NCBI GenBank assembly: GCA_037951105.1 | Contig: JBAMJV010001389.1 | Location: 62,001 to 126,000 of the forward strand | DNA: 64,000 nt | Direction: 5' to 3' | From: Echinarachnius parma | Taxonomy: Eukaryota; Echinodermata; Echinoidea; Clypeasteroida; Echinarachniidae | Part shown: piece after piece, positions 1 to 10,448 of the stretch | Layout of the letters: every line of letters begins with the position of its first letter | How positions within the stretch are numbered: the stretch's first letter is position 1 | The notes under the pieces: model-generated | The model's database searches: none | The model's input: the letters and a program-made list of their open reading frames with translations, nothing else | What the model was told of the DNA's origin: nothing | Position numbers and translations under genes: made by a program

Positions 1-730
1 ACAAGCTCAGACAAATATGTTTCCAGAAAAAAATTATATAAATGAAAACACGCCTCATGTGTGGTGTCTGCATGTACGAAGACTACCTTTGACCAGGGTG
101 AACGATCGTCCGGGATTCTATTGTCTCCAAACGTACGCGCGAATAGAATTGGCGCACTCTCAGATGTGGGGCACATATGGAACCATCATTATAATGATGG
201 ATTCGTAAGTGAGGGAAATGAATTGTATTGTTTATGAATTACACAACCCTTTGCAAAGCGTTGAGCATCTATTTAATATCACACAACGGTACCAAAACGT
301 ATAGTTATTTGTTATTGTTTGCCTGGTGGTTCCCTTTAAGATTAGACATCAGGAATCGGGCTAGGGTTTGGGATAAGGGTAAGAGTATGCTTGAGGTTCA
401 GAGTTCAGAGTTCGACAATTCGAATTCTCAGGCTTCATGTTGTAGACAAAATCAGACGTAGACCAAATGTGTGTAGACCAAGCAAGTATAAACCTAATCC
501 AGACTATTCGGCAGCAAACAAGAGATGGCGCTGTTGATATTTTCTAATTCTGCAGAATAACACGTACAATTCTCTGTTGTCATTGTGTTCCAATTAGCAA
601 ATCCGTCTATGGCCATTACCTATGGGAATCTGTACATTGTTATCCACATAAGTGACGAGATCTTGTTAATATTGGATCATTCATAAAATGATCAATGCAT
701 TTTCTGTACTTGATATTCATACAACAAATA
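1..730. other. Non-coding flank of duplicated unit 1
   Basis: No gene is seen. The stretch is a close copy of 37,855-38,587 (same sequence with scattered substitutions and small indels). It is therefore part of the segmental duplication that carries the TRIM genes. Short open frames here are not conserved in the other copy. Confidence 0.8.
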
Positions 731-1307
731 AACCGAACACAAAAAGTAACTTCACCCCTAAGCAATTGCCCATAATTTCATAACCAAGAATCGTTTCAAG
801 ATTTAGTCTTGCCAATATATCCATATGGTAGTTAGGAAAACAATGTGTAAAAATAAGGTTGAGTGAGCACACATAACAGAAAAAATAGTCATATTTCAAA
901 ATTCGCAAAAGTATTATCATCATTACAAACTATTGAGAGTTGGAAAATTAAAAAATGCACTGTTTTACAATTGCAATTGATGCATTTTAACACATGTGCC
1001 ATCAAAAATTCAAAATGAATGGAATATCAAACAGCATTGTTTCATAAACCATGATCAATGCATTCCACCACATGCGCGGATTCACAACAATGTACAGGTA
1101 CGCGCAATACCTTGTGACTTTTGAATTGGGCAATGTTGTCTTTAATCTGTGCTCATTCAGCCATTAAGTAATGAATATCTCTGATTTTCGCACATATCGA
1201 ACATAACAACTGTGCTAATGGTGTGGTAAGATGACATCTTGAAACAATATTCGGTTATGAAATAATGGGCAATTGCTTAGGGGTGAAGTTACTTTTTGTG
1301 TTCGGTT
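731..1307. mobile_element. TA-flanked inverted-repeat MITE (Tc1/mariner-type target)
   Basis: The ends are inverted repeats of about 57 bp, beginning AACCGAACACAAAAAGTAAC and ending in its complement. The element is flanked by TA on both sides. The paralogous unit at 38,586-38,587 has the uninterrupted site with a single TA, so the boundaries and the TA duplication are directly visible. There is no coding capacity, so it must be mobilised in trans. A diverged partial relative is at about 27,560-27,927. The TA target is what Tc1/mariner elements use; the superfamily is an inference. Confidence 0.85.
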
Positions 1308-2051
1308 TATATAAGTATATTGGTTAAGCACTAGCTATAAAAGTGACTCAATCAGATTGTTGATGTAAACAGGTTAAATTTACTTTTAAAGGATGAAGAA
1401 AAAAAATCGATGAGACAAAGACTCATGATTCAGAATAGAAAGGAAATGAGCCTAATAGTTAGACTACAAAGTAGATGTTTTTCCTGGCACCATTTAAGGC
1501 CTTTATCAGCATCACCTTCTACATTTGATAATCGTGAAGCGGTGTATGAAATATTTTACTGAACTTGGAGATGCATGCAAAAGAAGGACAATACTTATCC
1601 TTAAGACTAAGTATGACTTATTTGCACAGGTGACACACAGTATTATATTTACGTATAATAAACAGAACCGCAATGTATTATGATAATATATGATGATATG
1701 CCAGATCGATCACCAGTAACACTACTGTTATTATCTCAAGACTCAAAGGAGCCAACATTATAATGGCCATAGCGCCATCTCTTGATGAAATGTAGTGTAC
1801 CATTATGCTGCTATGTTTGTTATTTTATTCATGTTCATAGTACAAAGTGGAAAATCCCATTTATAGAGTTCTGATTATTTGTGGAAAAAATCCGACTAAA
1901 ATTGGCCTGCGTTCGAAACCAAGGCATTGTCTCTCGGATGGTGATGATGAAGGGCGGTCCATGCAGACTTTATGCTATAAATAATCATAATTAATTGACC
2001 GCCTGTGTGTGTAAATGTGCATATAACCAATAACATATTTTACTCTGGTGC
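1308..2051. other. Non-coding part of unit 1
   Basis: Nothing coding is seen. It aligns with about 38,587-38,690 and 39,470-39,880 plus 42,138-42,366 of unit 4. It contains the anchor around 1,756 (an AGCGCCATCTCTTG block) that recurs at about 13,979, 29,569 and 39,823. Confidence 0.7.
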
Positions 2052-2055
2052 TTAA

Positions 2056-2671
2056 AGGGGCCCTGCAACTCAAATGCATGTTGACCTCTGTTCATCTGTA
2101 TTAGTGTACACATTCAATATTTGTAAACGGTTTGACCCAAATATGTTTTGTATATTTTTAAACATTTTATCATGTATTTGTCTTCATGTTGCTAAGCCCC
2201 ACCTCCTAAAAAAATCTCCAGAGAAAATTCTATTGTTGACCTGCGGTGACATCATTTGTCAATCACTGGTCAGCTACCATTAGGCTAATCACAATAGCAT
2301 CACACGGTTGAATAGAATACCAACTCACACAACTTAAATTACAATAGCTGTTGCTATGTCAGAAGAAAAGCACTGTCTAAGCTATTGCATGGAGGACATG
2401 CTTTTGTGTGGATGTTCTTTTTGTACTTTCATCTTTTCTTAATCTCATGGTAGCTGACCAGTGATTGACAAATGATGTCACTGCATGTCAACAATAGAAT
2501 TTGCTCTGGAGGGTTTTTTAGGAGGTGTGGCTTAGCAACATGAAGACAAATAAATGATAAAATGTTAAAAAATATACAAAACATATTTGGGTCAAACCGT
2601 TTACAAATATTGAATGTGTACACTAATACAGATGAACAGAGGTCAACATGCATTTGGGTTGCAGGGCCCCT
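2056..2671. mobile_element. TTAA-flanked long-inverted-repeat element
   Basis: Two arms of about 229 bp (2,056-2,284 and 2,443-2,671) are near-perfect inverted copies, starting AGGGGCCCTGCAAC, around a spacer of about 160 bp. It is flanked by TTAA (2,052-2,055 and 2,672-2,675). Unit 4 lacks it at about 42,366, where the flanks join. TTAA is the target of piggyBac-type transposases, so this may be a non-autonomous piggyBac-like element. The identical peptide-like frames on both strands are only a consequence of the inverted arms. Confidence 0.8.
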
Positions 2672-2879
2672 TTAAGTTTAGGAGGGAAACTACTGAATTA
2701 CAATCTAATTGTAATTATTGACGCCCCTAACATTCTCTCAAGACTGTTCGATTATTAATTGTTCGAAGTTTTAGTGTAGACAGCTTACAAGAGCGCATAA
2801 TACTACAAATCCAAAATACGGTCCTGAAAATGACTTTGTTTGAAATTGCAACTAAAATGGCAAAAATCCACTTGACTAA

Positions 2880-3352
2880 GACCCCGTTTACAGTGCAGGG
2901 CCGGGTTAGGGTTAAGTTGCGGTACTCGGCCCCCCAATTTTGTGCGTTTACAGTGGCGGGCTCGGCCCGGCCGCCCTTTCAATATCTTGTCGTAGTGGCG
3001 CTCTGCATGTAAACAAACCATTATTTTGGGAGCGTGCCGGGGTCACAGTGCAGACCAGAGGCACCATAAACACCGAAGAAAATTAGATAAACGAGGGATT
3101 ACGACGTCATATCCTATGACGTAATGATCCTTTCACTTCCGGGGTCACAAATTTGGTACCGCATTTGGCCCTGCGTGCGTTTACAGTGAGAAAAAGCGGG
3201 GCCGAGCCGCGGCCGAGACTACCTCCAGAGCGGGGCCAAATGCGCGGCCACTTTTGGTACCGCATTTGGCCTTTTGAGCGTTTACAGTGAACAAAAAGGC
3301 CGGGCCGAGCCGCGTCTCGGCCCGGCCTTTTTTTTTCACTGTAAACGGGGTC
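2880..3352. mobile_element. PIF/Harbinger-like MITE with repeated subterminal motifs
   Basis: Ends are GACCCCGTTTACAGTG and its complement, flanked by TAA on both sides (2,877-2,879 and 3,353-3,355). The empty site with one TAA is present in unit 4 at 42,553-42,555. The 3-bp TAA duplication fits PIF/Harbinger elements. The interior is GC-rich and repeats GTTTACAGTG at 2,886, 2,946, 3,179 and 3,280. Open frames on both strands here are compositional and not genes. Confidence 0.8.
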
Positions 3353-3480
3353 TAAGTTCTTAAGAAATGGGTTTCAGTCCTACAATGGACAGAAGCTTGG
3401 TAAACAGAATTTCCATTCTCTACAAGAATAGTTCAGTGCTTGTTTTTGTGTGTGATCTTTTTATAGGAACGAATCCCCAG

Positions 3481-3718
3481 GGCCCCGTTGCAGAAAGAGA
3501 TTATACAATCGATTGTAAAGTTGCAATTAATTGTAAGACAGATCATAGGACTAAATAGGCAAATCGTATTGATTCAAATGCGTATAAGGCCATGTATTTT
3601 GAACTGGGCCGGTAAATAGGTGGTGTTGTTACATCTGTACAACATGCATGGTACTTAAAATGAGCGCCAAACTTTTAAAACAAAGTACAATCGATTGCAA
3701 TTCTTTCTGCAACGGGCC
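3481..3718. mobile_element. Small TIR element, copy in unit 1
   Basis: Inverted termini GGCCCCGTTGCAGAAAG and CTTTCTGCAACGGGCC enclose about 240 bp containing several CAATCGATTG-type blocks. CCAG flanks both sides. Orthologous copies in units 2 and 3 show that the insertion predates the duplication of the units. Confidence 0.7.
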
Positions 3719-4081
3719 CCAGATCTTATGTTATGATTATGGTGACCAGAGTCGACCATGGCATTTAGGGGGTTAAAGAACAAATATATTCTATATTAAA
3801 AGTCAAACCTGTCACATGTCTATAGCAGCCAACTTGTCTTTAGTGGCCAACTATAAAGTGATCCCATTCGGAGAAACAGCATTGTGGAACGGTGGAACCT
3901 GTCTAAAAATGTTATCTGTCTACAATGGTCTAATGTGTATTTTTTTCCCTAGACTAGGTGGTCACTATGCAAAGCTTTGACTGTATTTAAATGTAAATGT
4001 TATGACGTTTGGTAAAAGACTCACAAACTATACCAGGTGTATCAGAGAGCAATTCAGGAAATGCAGGTCTGCGATGTACCT

Positions 4082-4446
4082 TTAATGTGCACCTGTATAG
4101 TGTCAGATATTGCCCGATCCTATACCAAAATCATTGTAAGATATGTCCGAATGATGTGTGAAAGTTTCATTGAAAAAGAACACTGCTTTCCTGGTTAAAA
4201 AGCGAACATTTGCGTCAGCTTTTACAACGAATTACTATATAACGTGTATGAGGTTATGACCGTTCATTAATGCTCTTGAGCTGAGTAATTATCAATGATA
4301 GATATCGTCATACTAAAGGGGCATTAAAACAAATCTAACCCTATTTTATTATTCTCTCACCATAAGCCACACAACACGGTAGAAGAGAAATGTGGAAGCT
4401 CCAAGTTATTTTCCTGGAGTTAGACACTTTACTGGTTTCACTTTAA
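4082..4446. mobile_element. TTAA-flanked MITE family M3, unit 1
   Basis: Flanked by TTAA. The termini are related to TTAAAGTGAAACCAGTAAAG at one end and GTACCTTTAATGTGCACC at the other. The same family lies at 9,835-10,386 and 17,188-17,568. No coding potential. Confidence 0.65.
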
Positions 4447-4840
4447 CAAAATACGTTCTATATAAAAAATATTTTCAAAATATTATAGAAAAATCGAAGT
4501 ATAACATAATATCTTGTAATGTTTCTGATAACTAACTCGCTTAGTCCGCTCGAAGCTCGCACTTTATTCGTTGTTTGTTGGCAATCGATATTGTTTCGAT
4601 GTATTGCATGGGTATGTTGGTATACAATTTGTAAAGTCATCAATACAAACTGAAGGATTATCTTATTTTTATATAATCATTTTCATATTTTGGGGTCTTG
4701 AAAAATAGTTTAAATCCCCAAAGATGATAAAAGTCAACTCTCAAATGTTGCTTGACACTTAGGCGATTATTTGATGCGCTACTTAAAATAGAGGGGGGCA
4801 GATTCGGAAAAAGGAACGCAAGCTACATGTGTAGGCCGGC
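4447..4840. other. Duplicated non-coding block
   Basis: AT-rich sequence that recurs at about 14,990-15,365 and 30,610-31,005, including the CGAAGCTCGCACTTTATTCG block at about 4,549, 15,095 and 30,717. No gene is recognised. Short open frames differ between copies. Confidence 0.6.
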
Positions 4841-4847
4841 AGCATAG

Positions 4848-4929
4848 GGGGGGGGGGGGGGGGGGGGGGGAGAGAGAGAGGGGGAGACAGGGTACCCATA
4901 CCCCTCCCGCTACCACCACATTAGTAGTA

Positions 4930-4986
<57 letters not shown>

Positions 4987-5215
4987 TACTTTTGTTTAAA
5001 TTTGTCATACACACACGCACACATTTTAATTTGTTTAACACACATACACACACGCGAATCACACACAAACACACACACACATTCGCACAAACCCACATAA
5101 ACACACACTCAGTCACGAACCACATACACACTGACGCACGCACACATACACGCATATATACACATTCACACACACAAACACAATTGCACAGACAATAATA
5201 CATACACAACAAATG
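4848..5215. repeat. Poly-G run and (CA)n microsatellite, unit 1
   Basis: A run of over 20 G is followed by GA repeats and then a (CA)n tract with interspersed CACG and CATA variants. The long frames of Cys/Val or Thr/His on the two strands are translation artefacts of the CA repeat. Units 2 and 3 have equivalents at 15,369-15,935 and 31,094-31,290. Confidence 0.9.
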
Positions 5216-5612
5216 CAAAATATAAACTGATTTGCGTAAAGATAATTTTTATCTTTATATACTTTTATTCATCAAAATGTATACATGTTCTAAGTAAAAG
5301 AGAGGACAATAAAATATTTACAAAAGAAATTACAATTCTCAAGATTGAACTACAGATATGAGACATAGGGATACAGTAGGGTTAGCAATAATTTGCCATG
5401 ATGGTCCTGTCGGGCAAGTGAAACAAAAGGAACCATCAAGTTTTTATAGCCCGAGATGGAATGTGCCCCCTCCCCCCCCCAACAAAAAAAAAGAAACAAG
5501 AACATAACATTATAATTGCAAATTATGCAATTTAGCTGCCCGGTCGGGACAAAGTAATTTTTATTGAAGGAAATTAATGTTGGTGGCCCCAAAGGTTTAG
5601 CTCCCATGTTGG
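5216..5612. other. Duplicated non-coding block
   Basis: No gene. The block from about 5,260 to 5,610 recurs at about 15,985-16,330 and 31,330-31,680 with substitutions. Confidence 0.6.
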
Positions 5613-5775
5613 CAGTGGTGTAGCGGGGTCGGACTGATTAGTGGCACACCTTTTGTGTTTCTTTATATTTTTTCTCGAAAATGTTCGCCTTATGTTTGTT
5701 TTATTGTTTTTCCAAATCACAGGGGGGCTGGCCACCCCCCCCCCCCCCCCCCCTGCCAATGTAGCTACGCCACTG
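5613..5775. mobile_element. Short hAT-like TIR element
   Basis: It starts CAGTGGTGTAGCGGGG and ends GTAGCTACGCCACTG, an inverted pair of the CAGTGGCGTAGC type commonly seen at hAT-family ends. Flanking octamers CATGTTGG and CACATTGG match at 6 of 8 positions, consistent with an old 8-bp duplication. The interior holds a run of C. The family assignment is inferred from the ends only. Confidence 0.5.
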
Positions 5776-7848
5776 CACATTGGTGACTCCAAGCCAGCAG
5801 TTCAGTGCCCTGGATACAATATACAGCTAGTTATGCCATTGTAGGATAACGTAATTTGTTTTAATGTTTTTTTGTGTGTAAAAGTTATTTACATAGATAC
5901 ATAATATAATTAGAAATGTAAATGGTTAATGTGTATGTACAAACAAAGTATTCACGTTCAAGCTCGTTCTGGCATCCTCCTTTGCTTTGTTTGTTTGCAT
6001 ATTAAATTACTTTAGGCTGAAGATTTCATTTTTACAAACATATATGCTAAATATTTGATTGAGGATAGAATGATTAAGGCAATGATAGATTCCGTTATGA
6101 TTTCTTACATGGATGTCATTGATGACAGTTTTAGATTACCGAAATACTTTGTACATTATTTACACATATAATTATATTGTTTACATTTGCTATTAATAAA
6201 CACCAATGAATGCCAGTTGGTAGGTTTTCCAACACGTATAAAAAGTATGGCACATAAGTTTAGTGATCTGGCATAATATGACATATCATAAATCAGTCTA
6301 TTCATGTATTTTCCTGTATGCAATAGTTCATGTATACAATTATGCAAGCAAAGAAAATCATGATTATACAAGCAAAGAAAAATCAGGATGTACTGTATAC
6401 AATTAAAGAATAACAACATGTTTGCTAGAGATTATACATTTGATAATGTCTTGTATCTTTAGAAAATGATATTAAATGGACATGTGGTATGTTTATATAT
6501 GAATATAGAAGACACAGTTAAACAAGTCTAAATTTTTTCCTGCATATTGTGACAACAAGATACAATTCAATATAATGTGTATAAAATTTATGACATAAAT
6601 AATATGCAATATTTCCCATATAATTCAGGATTTGAAAACCCTAGAAATACAAGTAATATATGTATATACGGTAGTGCAATGTGTACTTTGTTCATCAATA
6701 ATATTACGCTGGAATGTTCATTGTATTCTTAAACAAATATGAATGATTAATATGGCTGAGTTTCATGATTACCTTATATTATCATATTCTTATTAATAGT
6801 ATCTTATTCGCTACAAATATTTATACAGCAATTTAAATTGTGCTTATATTTATTTCTTTTTTGAAAACAGACATATCATTAATTAATTATTTATTGTGAA
6901 AACATTTATAGGATAAATTATTGGATTGGTTTATTATTGTGCAATATATTTCATCTTTGCATACAAAATAAATTGTGCTTGTTTACAATCAAGTATATTA
7001 TGTTATTTATGGGGAAACAATTTCACATATTATTTCAGTCATAAGTTGATACAGGTAGTGAATTGATATAAGACATTATTTACATTCTTATAATAATTGA
7101 TGTACATTATGCATCTTTTTTTTAAATATTTTGCCCGCAAGTAAATTCAATTAAAGAGAAACATTTCAAAGAAGATGACAATACATAAAATATAACAATG
7201 TATGAGACAACGATTGATAGCATAAATTTGTTAAGTTTTCAAGCAGCTATATACACTGTACAATACAAAGAGATTCAAATAAAACTTCAAGCATGATTTG
7301 TATAAAACTTTGAAACGTGACAGATTACTGATCGATTTCTGATACTTGATGATGAACGTGACCAGGAAATTAGTTTCCATAGCAACACACTTAAAGAGAG
7401 CAAAGAAATGCATTGCAGTCAGACAGTTATATTAATACAATGTGGAGACAAAAGATAATACAATATGTAATTTGTCATGATTTCTGATGAAAATGCTACT
7501 TTATAATTGCATGCCTATCCAATAGGGCTTCAATAATGCGTACTTTCATAAATTGACGAGCAAATTCAGACATTAGTGCTCAGTACAGTGTTCTATATGT
7601 TTGGTTCCTCTATGTAAAGCTATATAAAGAATGACTTAAGTTATTACATGATGATTCAGAGTACAGTGAAAGACAGCAATATAAGAAAAGTTTAAACATC
7701 TTGAGTAGATATGTCCCATTAACTCATTTAAGATTGTTTTTTGTGTGTTTTTTGTTGCTTTAACCCATTCAAGAACGGTCTCCTAAATACTTGAGCTAGA
7801 TTATACAGAGAAGGTGTGTTATATCAAATCCAAATGGTCCTTAACATG
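5776..7848. other. AT-rich non-coding region of unit 1
   Basis: About 2 kb with frequent stops in all frames. Much of it (about 5,800-7,430) is colinear with about 31,800-33,330 of unit 3. I see no gene, RNA or clear element boundaries. Confidence 0.6.
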
Positions 7849-8096
7849 TTAAAGGGGTAGTTCAGTTTCGGTATAGAGGGCGCTTCATTAAATATTTTGT
7901 TATGATGTAATGAAAAACTGAGTATCAAATTTGAAAGAGCATACAATTTGAATGACATAATAAACTTTTATTTTATCAAAATATACCTTTCGAGCATGGT
8001 GGAGTTATAAATAATAGTTTGTAATGTTATGGTGCAGGTTTCAATTACAAAACATCAGTTTGAGCAAAACTGTACTATCCCTTTAACGTTAGCTTG
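7849..8096. mobile_element. TTAA MITE family M1, short copy
   Basis: Begins TTAAAGGGGTAGTTCAGTTT and ends with the inverse, ACTATCCCTTTAA, with the TATAGAGGGCGCT subterminal block. It is 248 bp against about 530-550 bp for full-length copies, so it is internally deleted. Confidence 0.8.
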
Positions 8097-8192
8097 TCAA
8101 TGTATCTGGGGTGTAGCTATGAGGGGCCTGGGGGCACATACCCCCTCTCCTGCACCAATTTTAGTTTCCCCAAGGTGCCCCCATCTCGCACC

Positions 8193-8724
8193 TTAAAGGG
8201 ATAGTTGAGTTTTGGTATAGAGGGCGCTACACAAAATAATGTTTTGTGAGATAATGAAAAACTGAGTGTCAAATTTGAAAGAGCATCCGATTTTAATGAA
8301 AGAATAAACTTTATTTGATTAAAATCGGTTCAGAAATGGCTGAAATATCCATAAACATAACTATTTGTAATAAATGTGGGGCCTCACAATTATTCGATAA
8401 TTTTGAACAGCCGTTAACAAAATGTAAAAAATGCTTCCTCTTTACAAACATGTACAAAAGAGGTTTATAATCTATTGTTGATTATCTATCTATCTAATCA
8501 CTATTTCAACAAAACATCAAATACACAATATTTTATTTTAAATGGTCGGAAACCAATACGTTTTTAGAGAACGCCCTTTTGAGTTTTAACGGCTCTTTTT
8601 GAATGATAACAGGTTTTTTACTTAGTCATTTGTAATTTTTCATTCCTTTCGAGCATGGTGGAGTTATAACTATTAGTTTTTAATGTAATTGTGCAGGTTT
8701 ACCAAAACTCAACTATCCCTTTAA
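8193..8724. mobile_element. TTAA MITE family M1
   Basis: A full-length copy of 532 bp with inverted TTAAAGGGATAGTTGAGTTT ends. A central GGGGCC palindromic block, slightly degraded here, lies near 8,373-8,397. A TA dinucleotide repeat abuts the right end. Confidence 0.85.
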
Positions 8725-9603
8725 TTATATATATATATATATATATATAATTAAATATATGAAATTTGTCATGTACACTTGTCGGACCAAATCATGACAT
8801 TTTCAGGTAAACTTGTGCATTTACGGTTACTATAATGGGTGAGGACCCTTTTTTGTTTGCTTGTCAGCTGAAAACCGATGCCCCTCATAACAAAAAATCC
8901 AAGCCGCACCCCCAGTGCCCCCCGATAGAATAATCCTAGCTACGCCACTATGATTGATTAATAATATATAAATGATACGAAGTATTATGGCGGAAATATT
9001 CATATTGAATGAACGCCAAAATAACAAAACAACAACAACGATTCTTCGCTGGTTCCCTCTTGCATGTTCATTATGAGTGATACGATGCATTATAAAAGTG
9101 ATTCATTGACGTAGCGAATTGACGTAGCCAATTTTTTTTTCTTCAAAAAGTGACATTTGAGACCTCAATCAAATACCAAGGATTGTAAGATTCTTCTGAA
9201 TGATATGCGACGTTTTCATAGAAAAAGAACAATGCTGCTTCTGAGTGAAAAGTGAAGTTTGATGTAAAATTGTATCCCGATTGTTCGCGCAAAGTATCCG
9301 ACTTTGGATACTTTGAGCGATCAAAGTATCCGAATTCGGATACCATGAGTATGGAGAAATATGAAAAAGCAAAATCCATTTAATAATTATGCTACATAAA
9401 GCAAAAACAAGATGCAAGAGAAGTGTACAAGTTTAAAGTCATTTGGTTGAATTTGCCAAATGGATCACAATAATGCAGTTCTTTGCTGTGTTACACAAAT
9501 GGCAATGAAATCTAATGAAATACAATCTTGAATTGGATTTAACATGTATGATAAGTACCAGTCTTAAACTGGTTAAAAAGAGGGGAGAAATGTTCTTGAA
9601 TGA
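8725..9603. other. Non-coding spacer downstream of TRIM copy A
   Basis: No gene. The part from about 9,140 to 9,600 is colinear with 22,395-22,870 and 33,890-34,250, the equivalent 3' flank of the other TRIM copies. It contains an 18-bp perfect palindrome at 9,326-9,343. Confidence 0.6.
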
Positions 9604-9740
9604 TTTGTCGATTGTGTGGAAAACAAAGAATTGCCTTTCTGTTACAACAACAACCTCCCCAGTGGGCAATTCAACCAATCTCCATATTCTATTTGCTAGT
9701 GGAAAGTACCTTACAACGTTACTGATTCTTTATAAAAATT
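9604..9740 (-). pseudogene. Decayed extra copy of TRIM C-terminal tail (distal part), unit 1
   Basis: Read on the minus strand, this resembles the last roughly 30 codons of the TRIM genes (the LVELPTGE...V...FHKI region) but lies beyond the true stop. The rest of the copy is at 10,387-10,448, and the MITE at 9,835-10,386 lies between the two. The same fragment follows TRIM copies B and C. Confidence 0.6.
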
Positions 9741-9834
9741 CGTTGTTGTAATATGAATTTAATTAGCAATTATTCGCAATGAGTTGATATTTTGAAATGT
9801 ATACGAATACATGAAGAAACAAATATTCATTATC

Positions 9835-10386
9835 TTAAAGTGATCCATGTAAAGTGTCTAACTCCACGAAAAATACTAGGAGCTTCCTCGTTTTTCTTCT
9901 GCCGTGTTGTTTAGCTTATGGTAAGAGAAGAATAAAATAGGGTTCGATTTTTTCAAATGTCCCTTTTGTATGAAGATAATTATCATTGAAAATCATTATT
10001 TCAAAAGCGTTAGCTAACGGTTTTGATAAAAAGTACAATTGTCGTCGCTGAATACGTCCAGCCAGCGCGCGTGGGAAATGTTCCCGACCCACTGAACTTT
10101 GAGCCTAGCGTGCGCAAATTCCATGAATTCTGTACCGTCTGTATACACGGGTGCGGATATCGTCAAGATCAAACGGATGATTATTACTGCGACAAATCTA
10201 CAACAGACCATCAGTATTCGGTGATAAAATATGAACTCAATATTCGTTTTTTCACTAGGTAAACAGTGTTCGTTTTCTTTCAAACTTTCACAAATCTCTC
10301 AATTCTATTTTACAATGATATTGATATAGGATTGAAGTCTCAAATGTCAGTTTGTGCAATCTGACACTTTACATGTTCACCTTTAA
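9835..10386. mobile_element. TTAA MITE family M3 inserted in TRIM tail remnant
   Basis: Flanked by TTAA at 9,835-9,838 and 10,383-10,386. Units 2 and 3 have the uninterrupted site with one TTAA (23,420-23,423 and 34,494-34,497). The insertion and its TTAA duplication are therefore directly demonstrated, and it happened after the units duplicated. The centre (about 10,020-10,140) carries sequence absent from the 17,188 copy. Confidence 0.85.
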
Positions 10387-10448
10387 GGTCTTTTGAGTAG
10401 AGCTCAATACTCACTCAACTATCCTCCCTGCATGCAATCAGTATGTGT
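10387..10448 (-). pseudogene. Decayed TRIM tail fragment (proximal part), unit 1
   Basis: On the minus strand this matches the ILIAC...LYTKDLK coding region of the TRIM genes, but it lies immediately after the stop of copy A. It is the counterpart of 23,420-23,530 and 34,494-34,615. Confidence 0.6.

Noticed and set aside
4779-5218. Long Cys/Val and Thr/His open frames
   Set aside because: Translation of the (CA)n microsatellite on both strands. The same is seen at 15,337-15,948 and 28,885-29,354.
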